DNA of 41,572 bases, taken from assembly GCA_031291475.1 (NCBI GenBank), contig JARLIY010000138.1:1-41572 (forward strand), in the 5' to 3' direction. Shown here in pieces: positions 22,655 through 31,144 of the stretch; within the stretch, counting starts at the first letter, position 1; each line of letters opens with the position of its first letter. Below the pieces are notes generated by a model, which ran no database searches, was not told the origin of the DNA, and saw only the letters and a list, made by a program, of their open reading frames with translations. Position numbers and translations under genes: made by a program. The stretch comes from Xanthobacteraceae bacterium. GTDB lineage: Bacteria > Pseudomonadota > Alphaproteobacteria > Rhizobiales > Xanthobacteraceae.

Positions 22655-24543
22655 CGAATTCGCGCAACATTGCCGCGGCCTGCTCGCTCGCCGCGCTTCT
22701 TCTCGCCGTGCCCGCGGCGGCGCAAGAAAGCGCGCAACAGCCGGCGCCGGCACTGGAGATGAAAGGTGCGCAGGTTACCACCATCGCCATCGACTGGGAC
22801 GCGGCGCGCGCGGCTTCGCCGGGCCTGGACCTGCCGCCGTCGCGCGACGACGCCACCGCCGACGCGCGCGACGCGCTCGCCCGCCTCAACGCCGTGACGG
22901 AAAAGCTCTTGCCGAAAATTGCCGCAAGCAGCGTCCCGGTCCTGCTGCCGCTCGACACTGCCGCCTTGCTGCGCGATCAAGCGCAAGGCAAGGCCGGCGA
23001 CGGCAACACCTATTTTGCGGATTTTCATGCGCCGACTTTTTTCTTTCCCGGTCCGTCCGGCTACGATGCCGCGTTTGTGGTGCAGCCGAGCGACGCCGCC
23101 GGCCGGGGGCTCAACTTCGTTCGGCCCGTCGAGGTGCAGATTTCCGCCTCGGCGGTAATCTACGAGCTTGACGGTCCCGCCGTCGACCAGGGTTCGCCGG
23201 TGCCGGCGCTCGAGGCGGAATTTCCCGGCATACGCCGCGTCCTCCTTGAAAGCCGCTTGCGCTACATCTTCACGCGCTTCGGCGCGCCGTATTTTGTCTC
23301 GATTCTCTGCTCCGACGGCGAAAGACACGCGCGCCACATTTCCTGTCGCGAGGCGGACCAGATCGCGACGCGTTTCCTCAAGGCGCTGCGCATTGCGGGC
23401 GGCGCGCCGCCCGCCGCGCCGGCGCCAGCCACACCGCCGACCATCGCGCGGCCGGAGCGGATTTCGCCCGACTTCACCTATGATCCCCCCGGCGATCTCC
23501 TGCCCGGCACCGGCATGCAGGGCCATGGCGGCCGCGCCGATGCGACCGTCTATGCCGCGATTCGCTTCCCAATGGCGCACGCGCCCGCCTACATCAACTC
23601 GCAATCCTTTATGAACTGGGGCAATTGCGATTTGACCGGCCTCATCCGGCTCGGCGGCCACGGCAAGGACGCCGCGTATCGTTGCCGCGTGAACGAGTTG
23701 CGGCTGTTCAACGACGAGACGAGAAACTACGCCTATCCGTGGCGGGATAATTTCTGCGAGCACCGCCACTATGAAGTCACGCAATGCCCCGGCGGACTCG
23801 GCCATCAGGGCGAGGATATCAGGCCGAACTCATGCAAGCTGCGCAACGAAGACGCCGATCGCTGTGAGCCCTATCAGGATGAGGTGGTCGCCGTGCGCGA
23901 CGGCGTGGCTTTGCGCACGGTCGGCAACGAAGCGCTCTATCTCATGGTCGACGCGCCCGGCGAGCATATCCGTTTCCGCTACCTGCACATGAATCCGCAC
24001 ATGCTCGATTCGGCGGGCCTCGTCAGTGGCCGCGTGCTAACCGAGGGCGAAGTGCTGGGTCCGGTCGGCGACTACGCCGCGCGCGAGGGCGGCACGTCCT
24101 ATCACCTGCACTTCAACGTGCAAGTGCCGACGCGGCAGGGCTGGCTGTACGTCAATCCCTACATGACCTTGGTCGCGGCTTACGAGCGGCTGATCGGCGC
24201 CCGCGGGCAAGTCGTCAACGGCGCGGCACTGGCCCGTTCGGCCGCTCCCCCGGCATTGCCGGCGGATGCTATGGTGCAGGCCAACGCCGAGCCGAAGAGC
24301 GCGCCGGAGAGCGAGACCCGAAGTGACCGCAAACAAGGCGAGGACGCCACCGCCGCCGCGCATTGCGCGACGCGCTTTGTTCAAGGCCATCGCCGGCGCG
24401 TTTGCCGGATCGATGGTGCCGAGGATCGCGGACGCGCGCGCCGCCACCATGCCGTTCGAGCGGTGGATCGACGCCTTCCGCTCAAAAGCGATTGCGCGCG
24501 GCATCGAGCCGGAGACCTACGCGCGCGTCATGAGCGCGGTTGA
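22651..24543 (+). CDS. Secreted M23 (LytM-type) peptidase-like protein
   Basis: Starts at ATG 22651 in an ATGA overlap. Residues 1-25 (RNIAAACSLAALLLAVPAAA) are a clear signal peptide. Domain 1 (residues about 60-250) is unrecognised. The M23 domain is at about 380-500: HQGED (His385, Asp389), then a long insert, RYLHM, and HLHF (His485, His487), the zinc-binding HxxxD and HxH motifs of lysostaphin-type endopeptidases that cut peptide cross-links of murein. Residues after about 557 (SDRKQGEDATAAAH on) are out-of-frame sequence of the next gene, so the original stop seems to be lost or misread; 221 bases overlap with the transglycosylase gene. Confidence 0.8.
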   Translation: MTNSRNIAAACSLAALLLAVPAAAQESAQQPAPALEMKGAQVTTIAIDWDAARAASPGLDLPPSRDDATADARDALARLNAVTEKLLPKIAASSVPVLLPLDTAALLRDQAQGKAGDGNTYFADFHAPTFFFPGPSGYDAAFVVQPSDAAGRGLNFVRPVEVQISASAVIYELDGPAVDQGSPVPALEAEFPGIRRVLLESRLRYIFTRFGAPYFVSILCSDGERHARHISCREADQIATRFLKALRIAGGAPPAAPAPATPPTIARPERISPDFTYDPPGDLLPGTGMQGHGGRADATVYAAIRFPMAHAPAYINSQSFMNWGNCDLTGLIRLGGHGKDAAYRCRVNELRLFNDETRNYAYPWRDNFCEHRHYEVTQCPGGLGHQGEDIRPNSCKLRNEDADRCEPYQDEVVAVRDGVALRTVGNEALYLMVDAPGEHIRFRYLHMNPHMLDSAGLVSGRVLTEGEVLGPVGDYAAREGGTSYHLHFNVQVPTRQGWLYVNPYMTLVAAYERLIGARGQVVNGAALARSAAPPALPADAMVQANAEPKSAPESETRSDRKQGEDATAAAHCATRFVQGHRRRVCRIDGAEDRGRARRHHAVRAVDRRLPLKSDCARHRAGDLRARHERG

Positions 24544-25576
24544 GCCCGACACGACCGGGCTCGAAGCGATCAGCAACCAGGCCGAGTTCAACCTGCAGCT
24601 CTGGCAATACCTCAATCGCGCCGCCTCCGACTGGAAAATCAGCGCCGGCAAGGAAAAAGCCAAGCTCTACGCGCCGCTGTTTGCCCGCATCGAACGGGAT
24701 TTTGGCATCGAAGCCGCCTTCATGCTCGGCGTATGGGGCATCGAGTCGGCGTTCGGCGATCCCGTCGTCGAGAAAAATCACATGCGGCCGGTAATCCCGT
24801 CGCTGGCGACGCTCGCCTGGGGCGAGCCGCGCCGCCGCGCCTATTGGGAAAGCGAGTTGATCAACGCGCTGACCATCGTCCAGCGTGGCTGGGCGACACC
24901 CGCGGACATGATCGGCTCATGGGCCGGCGCCATGGGCCACACCCAATGGATGCCGGAAGTCTGGCTGCATGTCGGTATCGATTACGACGGCGACGGCAAC
25001 GTCTCGCCCTACGGGCCGCCCGACGACGCGCTCGCTTCGACCGCGCGCTATTTCGTCGAGCGCGGCAATTATCGACGCGGCGAACATTGGGGCTACGAGG
25101 TGCGCATGCCCGGCGGACACGGAAGCCGCACGTCGCGCAGCTATGCCGCCTGGCAGGCGCTCGGCGTCGTGCGCGCCGACGGCGAGCCCTATCCGCAGCT
25201 GGACTCCACGGCGCGCGCCTGGGTGCCGGTACCGGGAGGTCCGGCATTCCTCATCGGTCCGAATTTCTTCGCCGCCAAGAGCTACAATCCGTCAATGAAC
25301 TACGCGCTGGCGCTCGTCCATCTCGGCGACCGCTGCACAGGCGGCGCGCCTTTCGTGCAACAATTCCCCGGCAGCGAGCCGTCGCCGACGCTGGCCGAGA
25401 TCGAGGAAATCCAGCAAAGGCTCACCGCGCTCGGCTTCGATACCGGCGGCGCCGACGGCCGCGTCGGCCTCGCCACGACGATTGCCGCGCGTGAGTTCCA
25501 GCGCCGCCTCGGCATCGCGCCCGCCGACGGCTATGCTGGCGTCAAGCTGCTCGCCCGCTTGCGTCAGGGCTCGTGA
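24323..25576 (+). CDS. Lytic murein transglycosylase (MltB type) with peptidoglycan-binding domain
   Basis: 417 residues from GTG 24323. Residues about 1-35 have RRALFKAIAGAFAGSM, a Tat- or Sec-like export signal. The catalytic domain (about 40-320) has ETYARVM, LEAISNQAEF, and GVWGIESAFGD with the catalytic Glu141; QRGWATPADMIGSWAGAMGH, TQWMP and SPYGPPDDALASTARYF are hallmarks of the SLT_2/MltB family. The C-terminal part LAEIEEIQQRLTALGFDTGGADGR and TIAAREFQRRLG is a PG_binding_1 domain. It cuts glycan strands of murein, leaving 1,6-anhydromuramic acid. Third gene of the cell-wall set; the 221-base overlap with the M23 frame is unusual. Confidence 0.88.
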   Translation: MTANKARTPPPPRIARRALFKAIAGAFAGSMVPRIADARAATMPFERWIDAFRSKAIARGIEPETYARVMSAVEPDTTGLEAISNQAEFNLQLWQYLNRAASDWKISAGKEKAKLYAPLFARIERDFGIEAAFMLGVWGIESAFGDPVVEKNHMRPVIPSLATLAWGEPRRRAYWESELINALTIVQRGWATPADMIGSWAGAMGHTQWMPEVWLHVGIDYDGDGNVSPYGPPDDALASTARYFVERGNYRRGEHWGYEVRMPGGHGSRTSRSYAAWQALGVVRADGEPYPQLDSTARAWVPVPGGPAFLIGPNFFAAKSYNPSMNYALALVHLGDRCTGGAPFVQQFPGSEPSPTLAEIEEIQQRLTALGFDTGGADGRVGLATTIAAREFQRRLGIAPADGYAGVKLLARLRQGS

Positions 25577-25625
25577 TCCGGTTCGATCCCGCCCGACGAG
25601 CCTTGGAATTCGAGGAATGCCGCCG

Positions 25626-27443
25626 ATGCCTCCGTACCGACCCGCGACCGCGCGCCATTCCGGGAAACCGGCCGCAACCGACACGCCGATCGGCGTGCTG
25701 GAACGCCCGACGCCGGCCGGCGTCAACGCGCCCGGGTTCGGCAGCGACGTGGTCGCTGAGACTTTGCGCGCGCTCGAAATCCCCTACATCGCGGTGACGC
25801 CGGGCGCGAGCTACCGCGGCCTGCACGACAGCATCGTCAATTATCTCGGCAACACCGCGCCGCAGATGCTGCTGTGCGTGCACGAGGAATCCGCCGTCGC
25901 CATCGCCCACGGCTATGCCAAGGTCACCGGCCGGGCGATGGCCGCCGCCGTGCATTCGAATGTCGGGTTGCAGCACGCGTCCATGGCGATCTTCAACGCC
26001 TGGTGCGACCGCATGCCGGTTGTCGTCTTGGGCGCGACCGGCCCGGTCGATGCCATGAAAAGGCGGCCGTGGATCGACTGGATCCACACCGCGCGCGATC
26101 AGGGCGCGCTCGTGCGCGACTACACCAAATGGGACGATCAGCCGGCCTCGCCGGGCGCCGCGCGCGAGGCGCTTCTTCGCGGCACCTGGATCGCCAACAC
26201 CGCGCCGCAGGGCCCGGTCTATATCAACCTCGACGCCGAGATGCAGGAAGCAAAGCTCGCCGAGCAGCTGCCGCCAATCGATGCCGCGCGCTATATGCCG
26301 CCGGTCGTCACCGCCGCCCCCGCCGACCTCATCGCCAAAGCGGCGGCGATGCTCAAATCGGCTCGGCAGGTGGTGATGCTCGCGGGCCGCACCTCGCGCG
26401 GCGAGGAAGCGTGGAATGCCCGCGTCGCGCTCGCCGAAGCGCTTGGCGCCCAAGTTGTCACCGACCTCAAAATCGGCGCGAGTTTCCCCACCGATCATCC
26501 GCTCCATGCCGGCGCACCGCGCGACGTCACGCCCGACACGATCCCCGCCATCCGCCATGCCGACGTGATCCTGAGCCTCGATTGGGTCGATCTCGCCGGC
26601 GCATTGCGCGCGGTGGGGCCCTCCCCCGCCGCCAAAATCATTCAAATCTCGCTCGATCACCGCATCCATAACGGCTGGAGCATGGACCATCAGGCTTTGC
26701 CGCCGGTCGATCTGTTCCTGTCCACCGATCCCGATCTGGTCGTGCCGGAACTGGTCAAGGCCATCGGCGGCGCGGGCAAGCCCCGCGTGGCGCCGCAGCC
26801 GCAGGCGCAAGCGGCGGATCGCGAGCCCGCGGGCTTCACCAACGAGCATATCGCGCGGGCGCTGCGCCAGGTTATCGGCGCGCGGCCGACGACACTGACC
26901 CATCTGCCGATCTCCTGCGAGGACCGCTGGTGGACGTTCCGCCATCCGCTCGACTTCCTCGGCTCCGACGGCGGCGGCGGCGTCGGCGGCGGCCCGGGCA
27001 TCTCCGTCGGCGCGGCGCTGGCGCTGAAAAATTCCGGCCGGCTGCCGGTCGCGGTCTGCGGCGACGGCGATTATCTCATGGGCGTGACCGCCGTCTGGAC
27101 TGCGGTGCACTACAAAATTCCGCTCCTGTTCGTCATCGCCAACAATCGTTCCTTTTATAATGACGAACTGCACCAGGAACGCATGGCGCGCATGCGGGCG
27201 CGGCCGGTGGAAAATAAATGGATCGGCCAGCGCATGGCCGATCCGGACATCGATCTTGCCGCCATGGGGCGCGCGCAGGGTGCCGCGGGCTTCGGCCCGA
27301 TCGCCAAGGCGAGCGACCTTCCCGCGGCGCTGGAAAAAGCCATCGCCGCCGTCGATGCCGGACAAGTCGCCGTCGTCGATGTGCGCGTCGAGCCCGGTTA
27401 CAGCGCAGGCTTAACCGCGGCGATGACGCGCGCCAAAAGCTGA
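25626..27443 (+). CDS. Thiamine diphosphate-dependent decarboxylase/synthase
   Basis: 605 residues; ATG 25626 is chosen because GAGG lies 9 bases upstream, while ATG 25617 is too close. The N-terminal domain has the ylide-activating Glu in LLCVHEESAVAIAHGYAKV (Glu87). Middle domain AGRTSRGEEAW. The cofactor motif GDGDYLMGVTAVWTAVHY at 479 on ends with NN near 506. It resembles acetolactate-synthase-like and benzoylformate-decarboxylase-like enzymes; FAD-site and acetolactate signature residues are not clear. With the aldehyde dehydrogenase 13 bases downstream it could decarboxylate a 2-oxo acid to an aldehyde that is then oxidised. The substrate is unknown; aromatic acids are a guess. Confidence 0.85.
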   Translation: MPPYRPATARHSGKPAATDTPIGVLERPTPAGVNAPGFGSDVVAETLRALEIPYIAVTPGASYRGLHDSIVNYLGNTAPQMLLCVHEESAVAIAHGYAKVTGRAMAAAVHSNVGLQHASMAIFNAWCDRMPVVVLGATGPVDAMKRRPWIDWIHTARDQGALVRDYTKWDDQPASPGAAREALLRGTWIANTAPQGPVYINLDAEMQEAKLAEQLPPIDAARYMPPVVTAAPADLIAKAAAMLKSARQVVMLAGRTSRGEEAWNARVALAEALGAQVVTDLKIGASFPTDHPLHAGAPRDVTPDTIPAIRHADVILSLDWVDLAGALRAVGPSPAAKIIQISLDHRIHNGWSMDHQALPPVDLFLSTDPDLVVPELVKAIGGAGKPRVAPQPQAQAADREPAGFTNEHIARALRQVIGARPTTLTHLPISCEDRWWTFRHPLDFLGSDGGGGVGGGPGISVGAALALKNSGRLPVAVCGDGDYLMGVTAVWTAVHYKIPLLFVIANNRSFYNDELHQERMARMRARPVENKWIGQRMADPDIDLAAMGRAQGAAGFGPIAKASDLPAALEKAIAAVDAGQVAVVDVRVEPGYSAGLTAAMTRAKS

Positions 27444-27456
27444 AAAGAGAGGAAAC

Positions 27457-28953
27457 ATGAATACCGCCGTGCCGCTCAAATCCGTCAAAGCCGAGCCGCT
27501 CCATCTTCCCGAGCACCGCGACGCGTATTACGGCGGGCAATGGCACAAGCCGAAATCCGGCCGCTATGTGGATACGATCAATCCCGGCACGGCCGAATCG
27601 CTCGGTCCGGTCGCCGATTGCGGCGCTGCCGATATCGACGCCGCGATCGGCGCGGCGAAGACGGCCTTCGAGGGCTGGCGCAACACGCCGCCGCTCGAGC
27701 GCGCGCGGCTCCTCAAGCGCGTCGCCAACGTGCTGCGCGAGCACGCCGAGGAACTCGCGCTGATCGACGCCGCCGATTGCGGCAATCCGGTCCACGAGAT
27801 GGTGATGGATGCGACCGTCGCCGCCGCGCAGATCGATTTCTACGCCGGCCTGGTGACGGAAATGAAGGGCGCGTCGATCCCGATGGGCCCAGGCGTTGTC
27901 AATTTTTCCGTGCGCGAGCCGCGCGGCGTCGTCGGCCGCATCATTCCGTTCAATCACCCCTTCATGTTCTGCGCCGGCAAATCCGGCGCGCCGCTGGCGA
28001 CCGGCAACACCGTGGTGATGAAGCCGCCGGAACAGGCACCGCTGTCGTCGCTCCGCCTCGCCGAACTGATCGGCGGCATCCTGCCGCCGGGGGTGCTCAA
28101 CATCGTGCCTGGCGGCCGCGAAGCCGGCGCGGCTTTGTCCGCGCATCCCGGCGTCGCCATGGTCGCGCTCGTCGGCTCGGTGCCGACCGGGCGCGCGGTG
28201 ATGAAGGCCGCCGCCGATACGCTCAAGCCGGTGATGCTCGAGCTCGGCGGCAAGAATGCGCTGATCGCCTACCCTGACGCCGATCCCGACGACGTCGCCA
28301 GCGGGGTCGTCGGCGGCATGAATTTCACCTGGTGCGGGCAATCCTGCGGCTCGACCAGCCGCGCCTTCATCCACGAGAAAATCTACGACGCTGTGCTAGC
28401 GCGCGTGAAAATCAAGATCGCGCATTTCAAACCGGGCATCGCCACCGACCGCGCGACCACGATGGGCTCGATCATCTCCAAGATGCAATACGAGCGTATC
28501 CTCGGCTTCATCGAGTCCGGCAAGCAGGAAGGCGCGCGGCTTTTCCACGGCGGCGGCAAGCCGTCCGATCCCGCGCTCGCCAAAGGCTTCTTCATCGAGC
28601 CAACGGTGTTCGCCGACGTGCAGCCGAATATGCGCATTGCGCGCGAGGAAATCTTCGGGCCCGTGCTCTCAATCTTCAAATGGAGCGACGAGGGCAAGAT
28701 GCTCGAACAGGTCAATGCCGTGGAATACGGGCTGACCGCCTCGATCTGGACCAACGACCTCTCGACCGCGCACCGCACCGCGTCCGCCGTGCAAGCGGGC
28801 TTTGTGTGGATCAACGAAGTGTCCAAGCATTTCCTCGGCGCGCCGTTCGGCGGCTACAAGCAATCCGGCATCGGACGCGAGGAATGCATGGAGGAGATGC
28901 TGGCTTACACGCAGGAAAAAAACATCCATGTGAAGCTTAAGCCGGCGAAATGA
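27457..28953 (+). CDS. NAD(P)-dependent aldehyde dehydrogenase
   Basis: 498 residues of the ALDH superfamily. Cofactor and active-site elements: PFNHPFMFC (NAD site), KPPEQAPLSSLRLAEL, VGSVPTGRAV, LELGGKN with Glu262, and the nucleophile Cys297 in GQSCGSTSR; EEIFGPVLSIFKW and the PFGGYKQSG end are also present. It makes a carboxylic acid from an aldehyde. It lies 13 bases behind the ThDP enzyme and has its own GAGAGGAAA ribosome site, so the two are an operon. This ThDP/ALDH pairing recalls benzoylformate decarboxylase with benzaldehyde dehydrogenase, but the substrate cannot be read from the sequence. A strong 11-bp hairpin follows the stop by 5 bases. Confidence 0.92.
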   Translation: MNTAVPLKSVKAEPLHLPEHRDAYYGGQWHKPKSGRYVDTINPGTAESLGPVADCGAADIDAAIGAAKTAFEGWRNTPPLERARLLKRVANVLREHAEELALIDAADCGNPVHEMVMDATVAAAQIDFYAGLVTEMKGASIPMGPGVVNFSVREPRGVVGRIIPFNHPFMFCAGKSGAPLATGNTVVMKPPEQAPLSSLRLAELIGGILPPGVLNIVPGGREAGAALSAHPGVAMVALVGSVPTGRAVMKAAADTLKPVMLELGGKNALIAYPDADPDDVASGVVGGMNFTWCGQSCGSTSRAFIHEKIYDAVLARVKIKIAHFKPGIATDRATTMGSIISKMQYERILGFIESGKQEGARLFHGGGKPSDPALAKGFFIEPTVFADVQPNMRIAREEIFGPVLSIFKWSDEGKMLEQVNAVEYGLTASIWTNDLSTAHRTASAVQAGFVWINEVSKHFLGAPFGGYKQSGIGREECMEEMLAYTQEKNIHVKLKPAK

Positions 28954-28956
28954 TCT

Positions 28957-29063
28957 TTCCTCCCCCGTGAAACGGGGGAGGAGGCGAGTGAAACGAGCCG
29001 GAGGGGGCGCCCCCTCCACCGCGCTTCGCGCGGTCCCCCTCCCCGCTTTGCGGGGGAGGAAAT
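28957..29063. repeat. Palindromic intergenic element, copy B (with terminator hairpin)
   Basis: Four stems lie in a row. 28958-28968 (TCCTCCCCCGT) pairs with 28972-28982 around GAA and can end the aldehyde dehydrogenase transcript. 29000-29017 is a perfect 18-base palindrome with GGAGGGGGC as its half. ACCGCGC/GCGCGGT pair at about 29018-29034. CCTCCCCGC pairs with GCGGGGGAGG at about 29038-29060. The last two stems repeat the arrangement at 5360-5425. It separates genes that converge on it. Confidence 0.7.
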
Positions 29064-29066
29064 TTC

Positions 29067-30056
29067 TTACAGCTTATATGTCTCCAGCGTCCCGGGGTGG
29101 AACAGCTCCTCCACCTTGACGAGCCGCGACGACAGCCCCTGCGAATGATGGTGACGCAGGAAGGTTTCCAGCGTCTTGCGGTTCTTCTCGACGCCGTAGG
29201 ACCAGAAATCCTCGCCCATCAGCGCGCGCGCCTCCATCAACCGCTCCTCGACAAAAGGTAAAGTGACCTTGGTCGACGAGGTATCGCCGAGTTTTTCCAG
29301 CGCTACGGTTTTTGCGAGCTCGAACGCCTTGAACACGGCGGCGGGCAGCCAGGGATGCTGTTCCGCCAATTCACGGCGGATCCCGATCAGATGCATGATC
29401 GGGAAAATGCCGGTGCGTTTGTAATAGTCCTTGGCGGCAGCCACCGGATCGGCAAACAGCCAGCCGACATGCGGATGCCCGCGCTCGAAAGGCGTCGGCA
29501 CCCTCGGCGCGATGACGCCGTCGATCTCGCCGGATTCCAGCATGCTCGACAATGTCCGCCCCGGCGGCACATCGTCGAGTCTCACGTCCTTGGGCAAGGT
29601 AATTTTGATTTTTTCCAGCCGCCCGGCCTCGACCAGCCCGCCGCGGAGCCAGTGAATGTCCGACGGCTTGACGCCGTGATCGTCTTCGAGGATGGCGCGC
29701 GCCCAGACATTGGCGGTGAGCTGATATTCCGGCACGCCGACTTTCTTGCCCTTCAAGTCCGCCGGCTTTTTGATGCGGTCGGTGCGCACATAGATCGCGG
29801 TGTGGCGGAAGGTGCGCGAGACGAAGGCCGGGACGCCGACATAGGGACAGCCGCCCTGCGCGGTCTTGACCGTGAAGCTCGACATCGACAATTCGCAGAT
29901 ATCGAATTCCGCCCGGCGGAAAGCGCGGAAAAATATCTCCTCCGGGGGCAGCGCCATGAACACCGGATCGACGCCGTCGATCTGCACCTCGCCGTCGGTA
30001 AGCGGCCGGGTGCGGTCGTAGTCGCGCACGGCGATCGACAGATTGAGCTTGGCCAT
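29067..30056 (-). CDS. 4,5-dihydroxyphthalate decarboxylase-like / periplasmic-binding-fold protein
   Basis: 329 residues with the fold of type 2 periplasmic binding proteins but without a signal peptide. MAKLNLSIAVRDYDRTRPLT and VDPVFMALPPEEIFFRAFR match the 4,5-dihydroxyphthalate decarboxylase group; FDICELSMSSF, PVF-like VPAFVSRTFRHTAIYVR, GKKVGVPEYQLTANVWARA and IDGVIAPRVP follow it. In phthalate breakdown such proteins decarboxylate dihydroxyphthalate, yet many relatives are labelled ABC solute-binding proteins and have no tested function. The lack of a secretion signal favours a cytosolic enzyme. It faces away from phzF and converges with the ThDP/ALDH operon. Chemistry here is not established. 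Confidence 0.75.
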   Translation of the reverse strand: MAKLNLSIAVRDYDRTRPLTDGEVQIDGVDPVFMALPPEEIFFRAFRRAEFDICELSMSSFTVKTAQGGCPYVGVPAFVSRTFRHTAIYVRTDRIKKPADLKGKKVGVPEYQLTANVWARAILEDDHGVKPSDIHWLRGGLVEAGRLEKIKITLPKDVRLDDVPPGRTLSSMLESGEIDGVIAPRVPTPFERGHPHVGWLFADPVAAAKDYYKRTGIFPIMHLIGIRRELAEQHPWLPAAVFKAFELAKTVALEKLGDTSSTKVTLPFVEERLMEARALMGEDFWSYGVEKNRKTLETFLRHHHSQGLSSRLVKVEELFHPGTLETYKL

Positions 30057-30084
30057 TTCCTTCCTCTTATTGCATTCTTGTCGG

Positions 30085-30870
30085 ATGCGCCTGCCGATTT
30101 ATCAGGTCGATGCGTTCACGGACAGCCTGTTCGGCGGCAACCCGGCCGCGGTCTGTCCGCTACAGGCCTGGCTGCCGGACCCGGTCATGCAGGCGATCGC
30201 GGCGGAGAATAATCTTTCCGAAACGGCCTTCTTCGTCCGCGCTGGCGGCGATTACGCGCTGCGCTGGTTCACGCCCATTGTCGAGGTCGATCTCTGCGGC
30301 CATGCGACGTTGGCCAGCGGCTACGTGGTCATGCGCTTTCTCGAACCGCAACGCCAGGCCGTGAGCTTTCACACCGCCAAAGCCGGCACACTGACCGTCG
30401 CCCGCCACGGCGACAGGCTCGCCATGGATTTTCCGGCGCGGCCCGCGCGCCCCGCCGAACCGCCGCCGGGCCTGCTTGCGGCGTTGGGCGGCGAGCCGCG
30501 CGAAGTGTTGCGCGCCCGCGATCATCTCGTCGTCTACGGCAGCGCAGCCGAGATCGCCGCGCTCAAGCCCGATCTCGCCGCGCTCGCAAAGGTCGATTGC
30601 TGGGCCGCCATCGTCACCGCACCGGGCGAAAACGGTGTCGATTTCGTCTCGCGCTTTTTCGCGCCGGCGCAAGGCGTGCCCGAAGATCCGGCGACCGGCT
30701 CGTCGCACTGCACGCTCACGCCCTATTGGGCCGAGCGTCTCGGCAAGACCGAGCTCGAAGCGCGCCAGCTTTCGCGCCGCGGCGGCGCGCTTGGCTGCAC
30801 GCTCCACGGCGACCGCGTGAGCATCGCCGGACGGGTAGCGCTTTATCTTGAGGGGCAGATTGAGGTGTAA
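30085..30870 (+). CDS. PhzF-family isomerase/epimerase
   Basis: 261 residues from ATG 30085. MRLPIYQVDAFTDSLFGGNP is the family start; the catalytic acid is Glu46 in NNLSETAFF; DLCGHATLASGYV and EDPATGSSHCTL are the other signature loops. Two similar alpha/beta halves form the diaminopimelate-epimerase fold. In phenazine producers PhzF isomerises DHHA, but there are no phenazine genes here; most genomic relatives act on unknown metabolites. It begins 28 bases from the divergent decarboxylase-like gene. Confidence 0.85.
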   Translation: MRLPIYQVDAFTDSLFGGNPAAVCPLQAWLPDPVMQAIAAENNLSETAFFVRAGGDYALRWFTPIVEVDLCGHATLASGYVVMRFLEPQRQAVSFHTAKAGTLTVARHGDRLAMDFPARPARPAEPPPGLLAALGGEPREVLRARDHLVVYGSAAEIAALKPDLAALAKVDCWAAIVTAPGENGVDFVSRFFAPAQGVPEDPATGSSHCTLTPYWAERLGKTELEARQLSRRGGALGCTLHGDRVSIAGRVALYLEGQIEV

Positions 30871-30940
30871 GTTAGCTGCTTTCAGCAATAGTTCAGCAAT
30901 AGTATTGAGCGAAAGCAACAAACTCTATAAATCTGTGCTC

Positions 30941-31144
30941 ATGTTTCGAATAGAGAGCGAGCAAGAAGAAGACGGCCGCTGGATCGCGGAAGTACCGGCG
31001 CTGCCCGGCGTGTTGGCCTACGGACAGACAAAAGCCGACGCGAGCGCCAAGGTTCAAGCACTGGCATTGCGCGTTATCACCGACCGCCTTGACCACGGCG
31101 AGCCATTGCCCCGCGAAATCGCGGACGTTTTCAAGGCGGCATGA
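30941..31144 (+). CDS. hicB: HicB-type antitoxin
   Basis: 67 residues from ATG 30941; GTG 30935 is an alternative. MFRIESEQEEDGRWIAEVPA followed by LPGVLAYGQTKADASAKVQA and LALRVITDRLDHGEPLP is the HicB partial-RNase-H fold, which in this short form lacks a C-terminal DNA-binding domain. The stop overlaps the hicA start by 4 bases (ATGA), the usual layout. HicB neutralises HicA mRNA interferase; here the toxin gene is broken. Confidence 0.82.
   Translation: MFRIESEQEEDGRWIAEVPALPGVLAYGQTKADASAKVQALALRVITDRLDHGEPLPREIADVFKAA

Noticed and set aside
25542..27365. 607-codon open frame on the minus strand over the ThDP enzyme gene
   Set aside because: It is an antisense shadow of high-GC coding DNA: extremely Arg/Gly/His-rich with no family match, while the plus-strand frame encodes a complete ThDP enzyme.
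30043..30870. Phenazine biosynthesis cluster around phzF
   Set aside because: No other phz gene is present; single PhzF proteins are widespread without phenazines.
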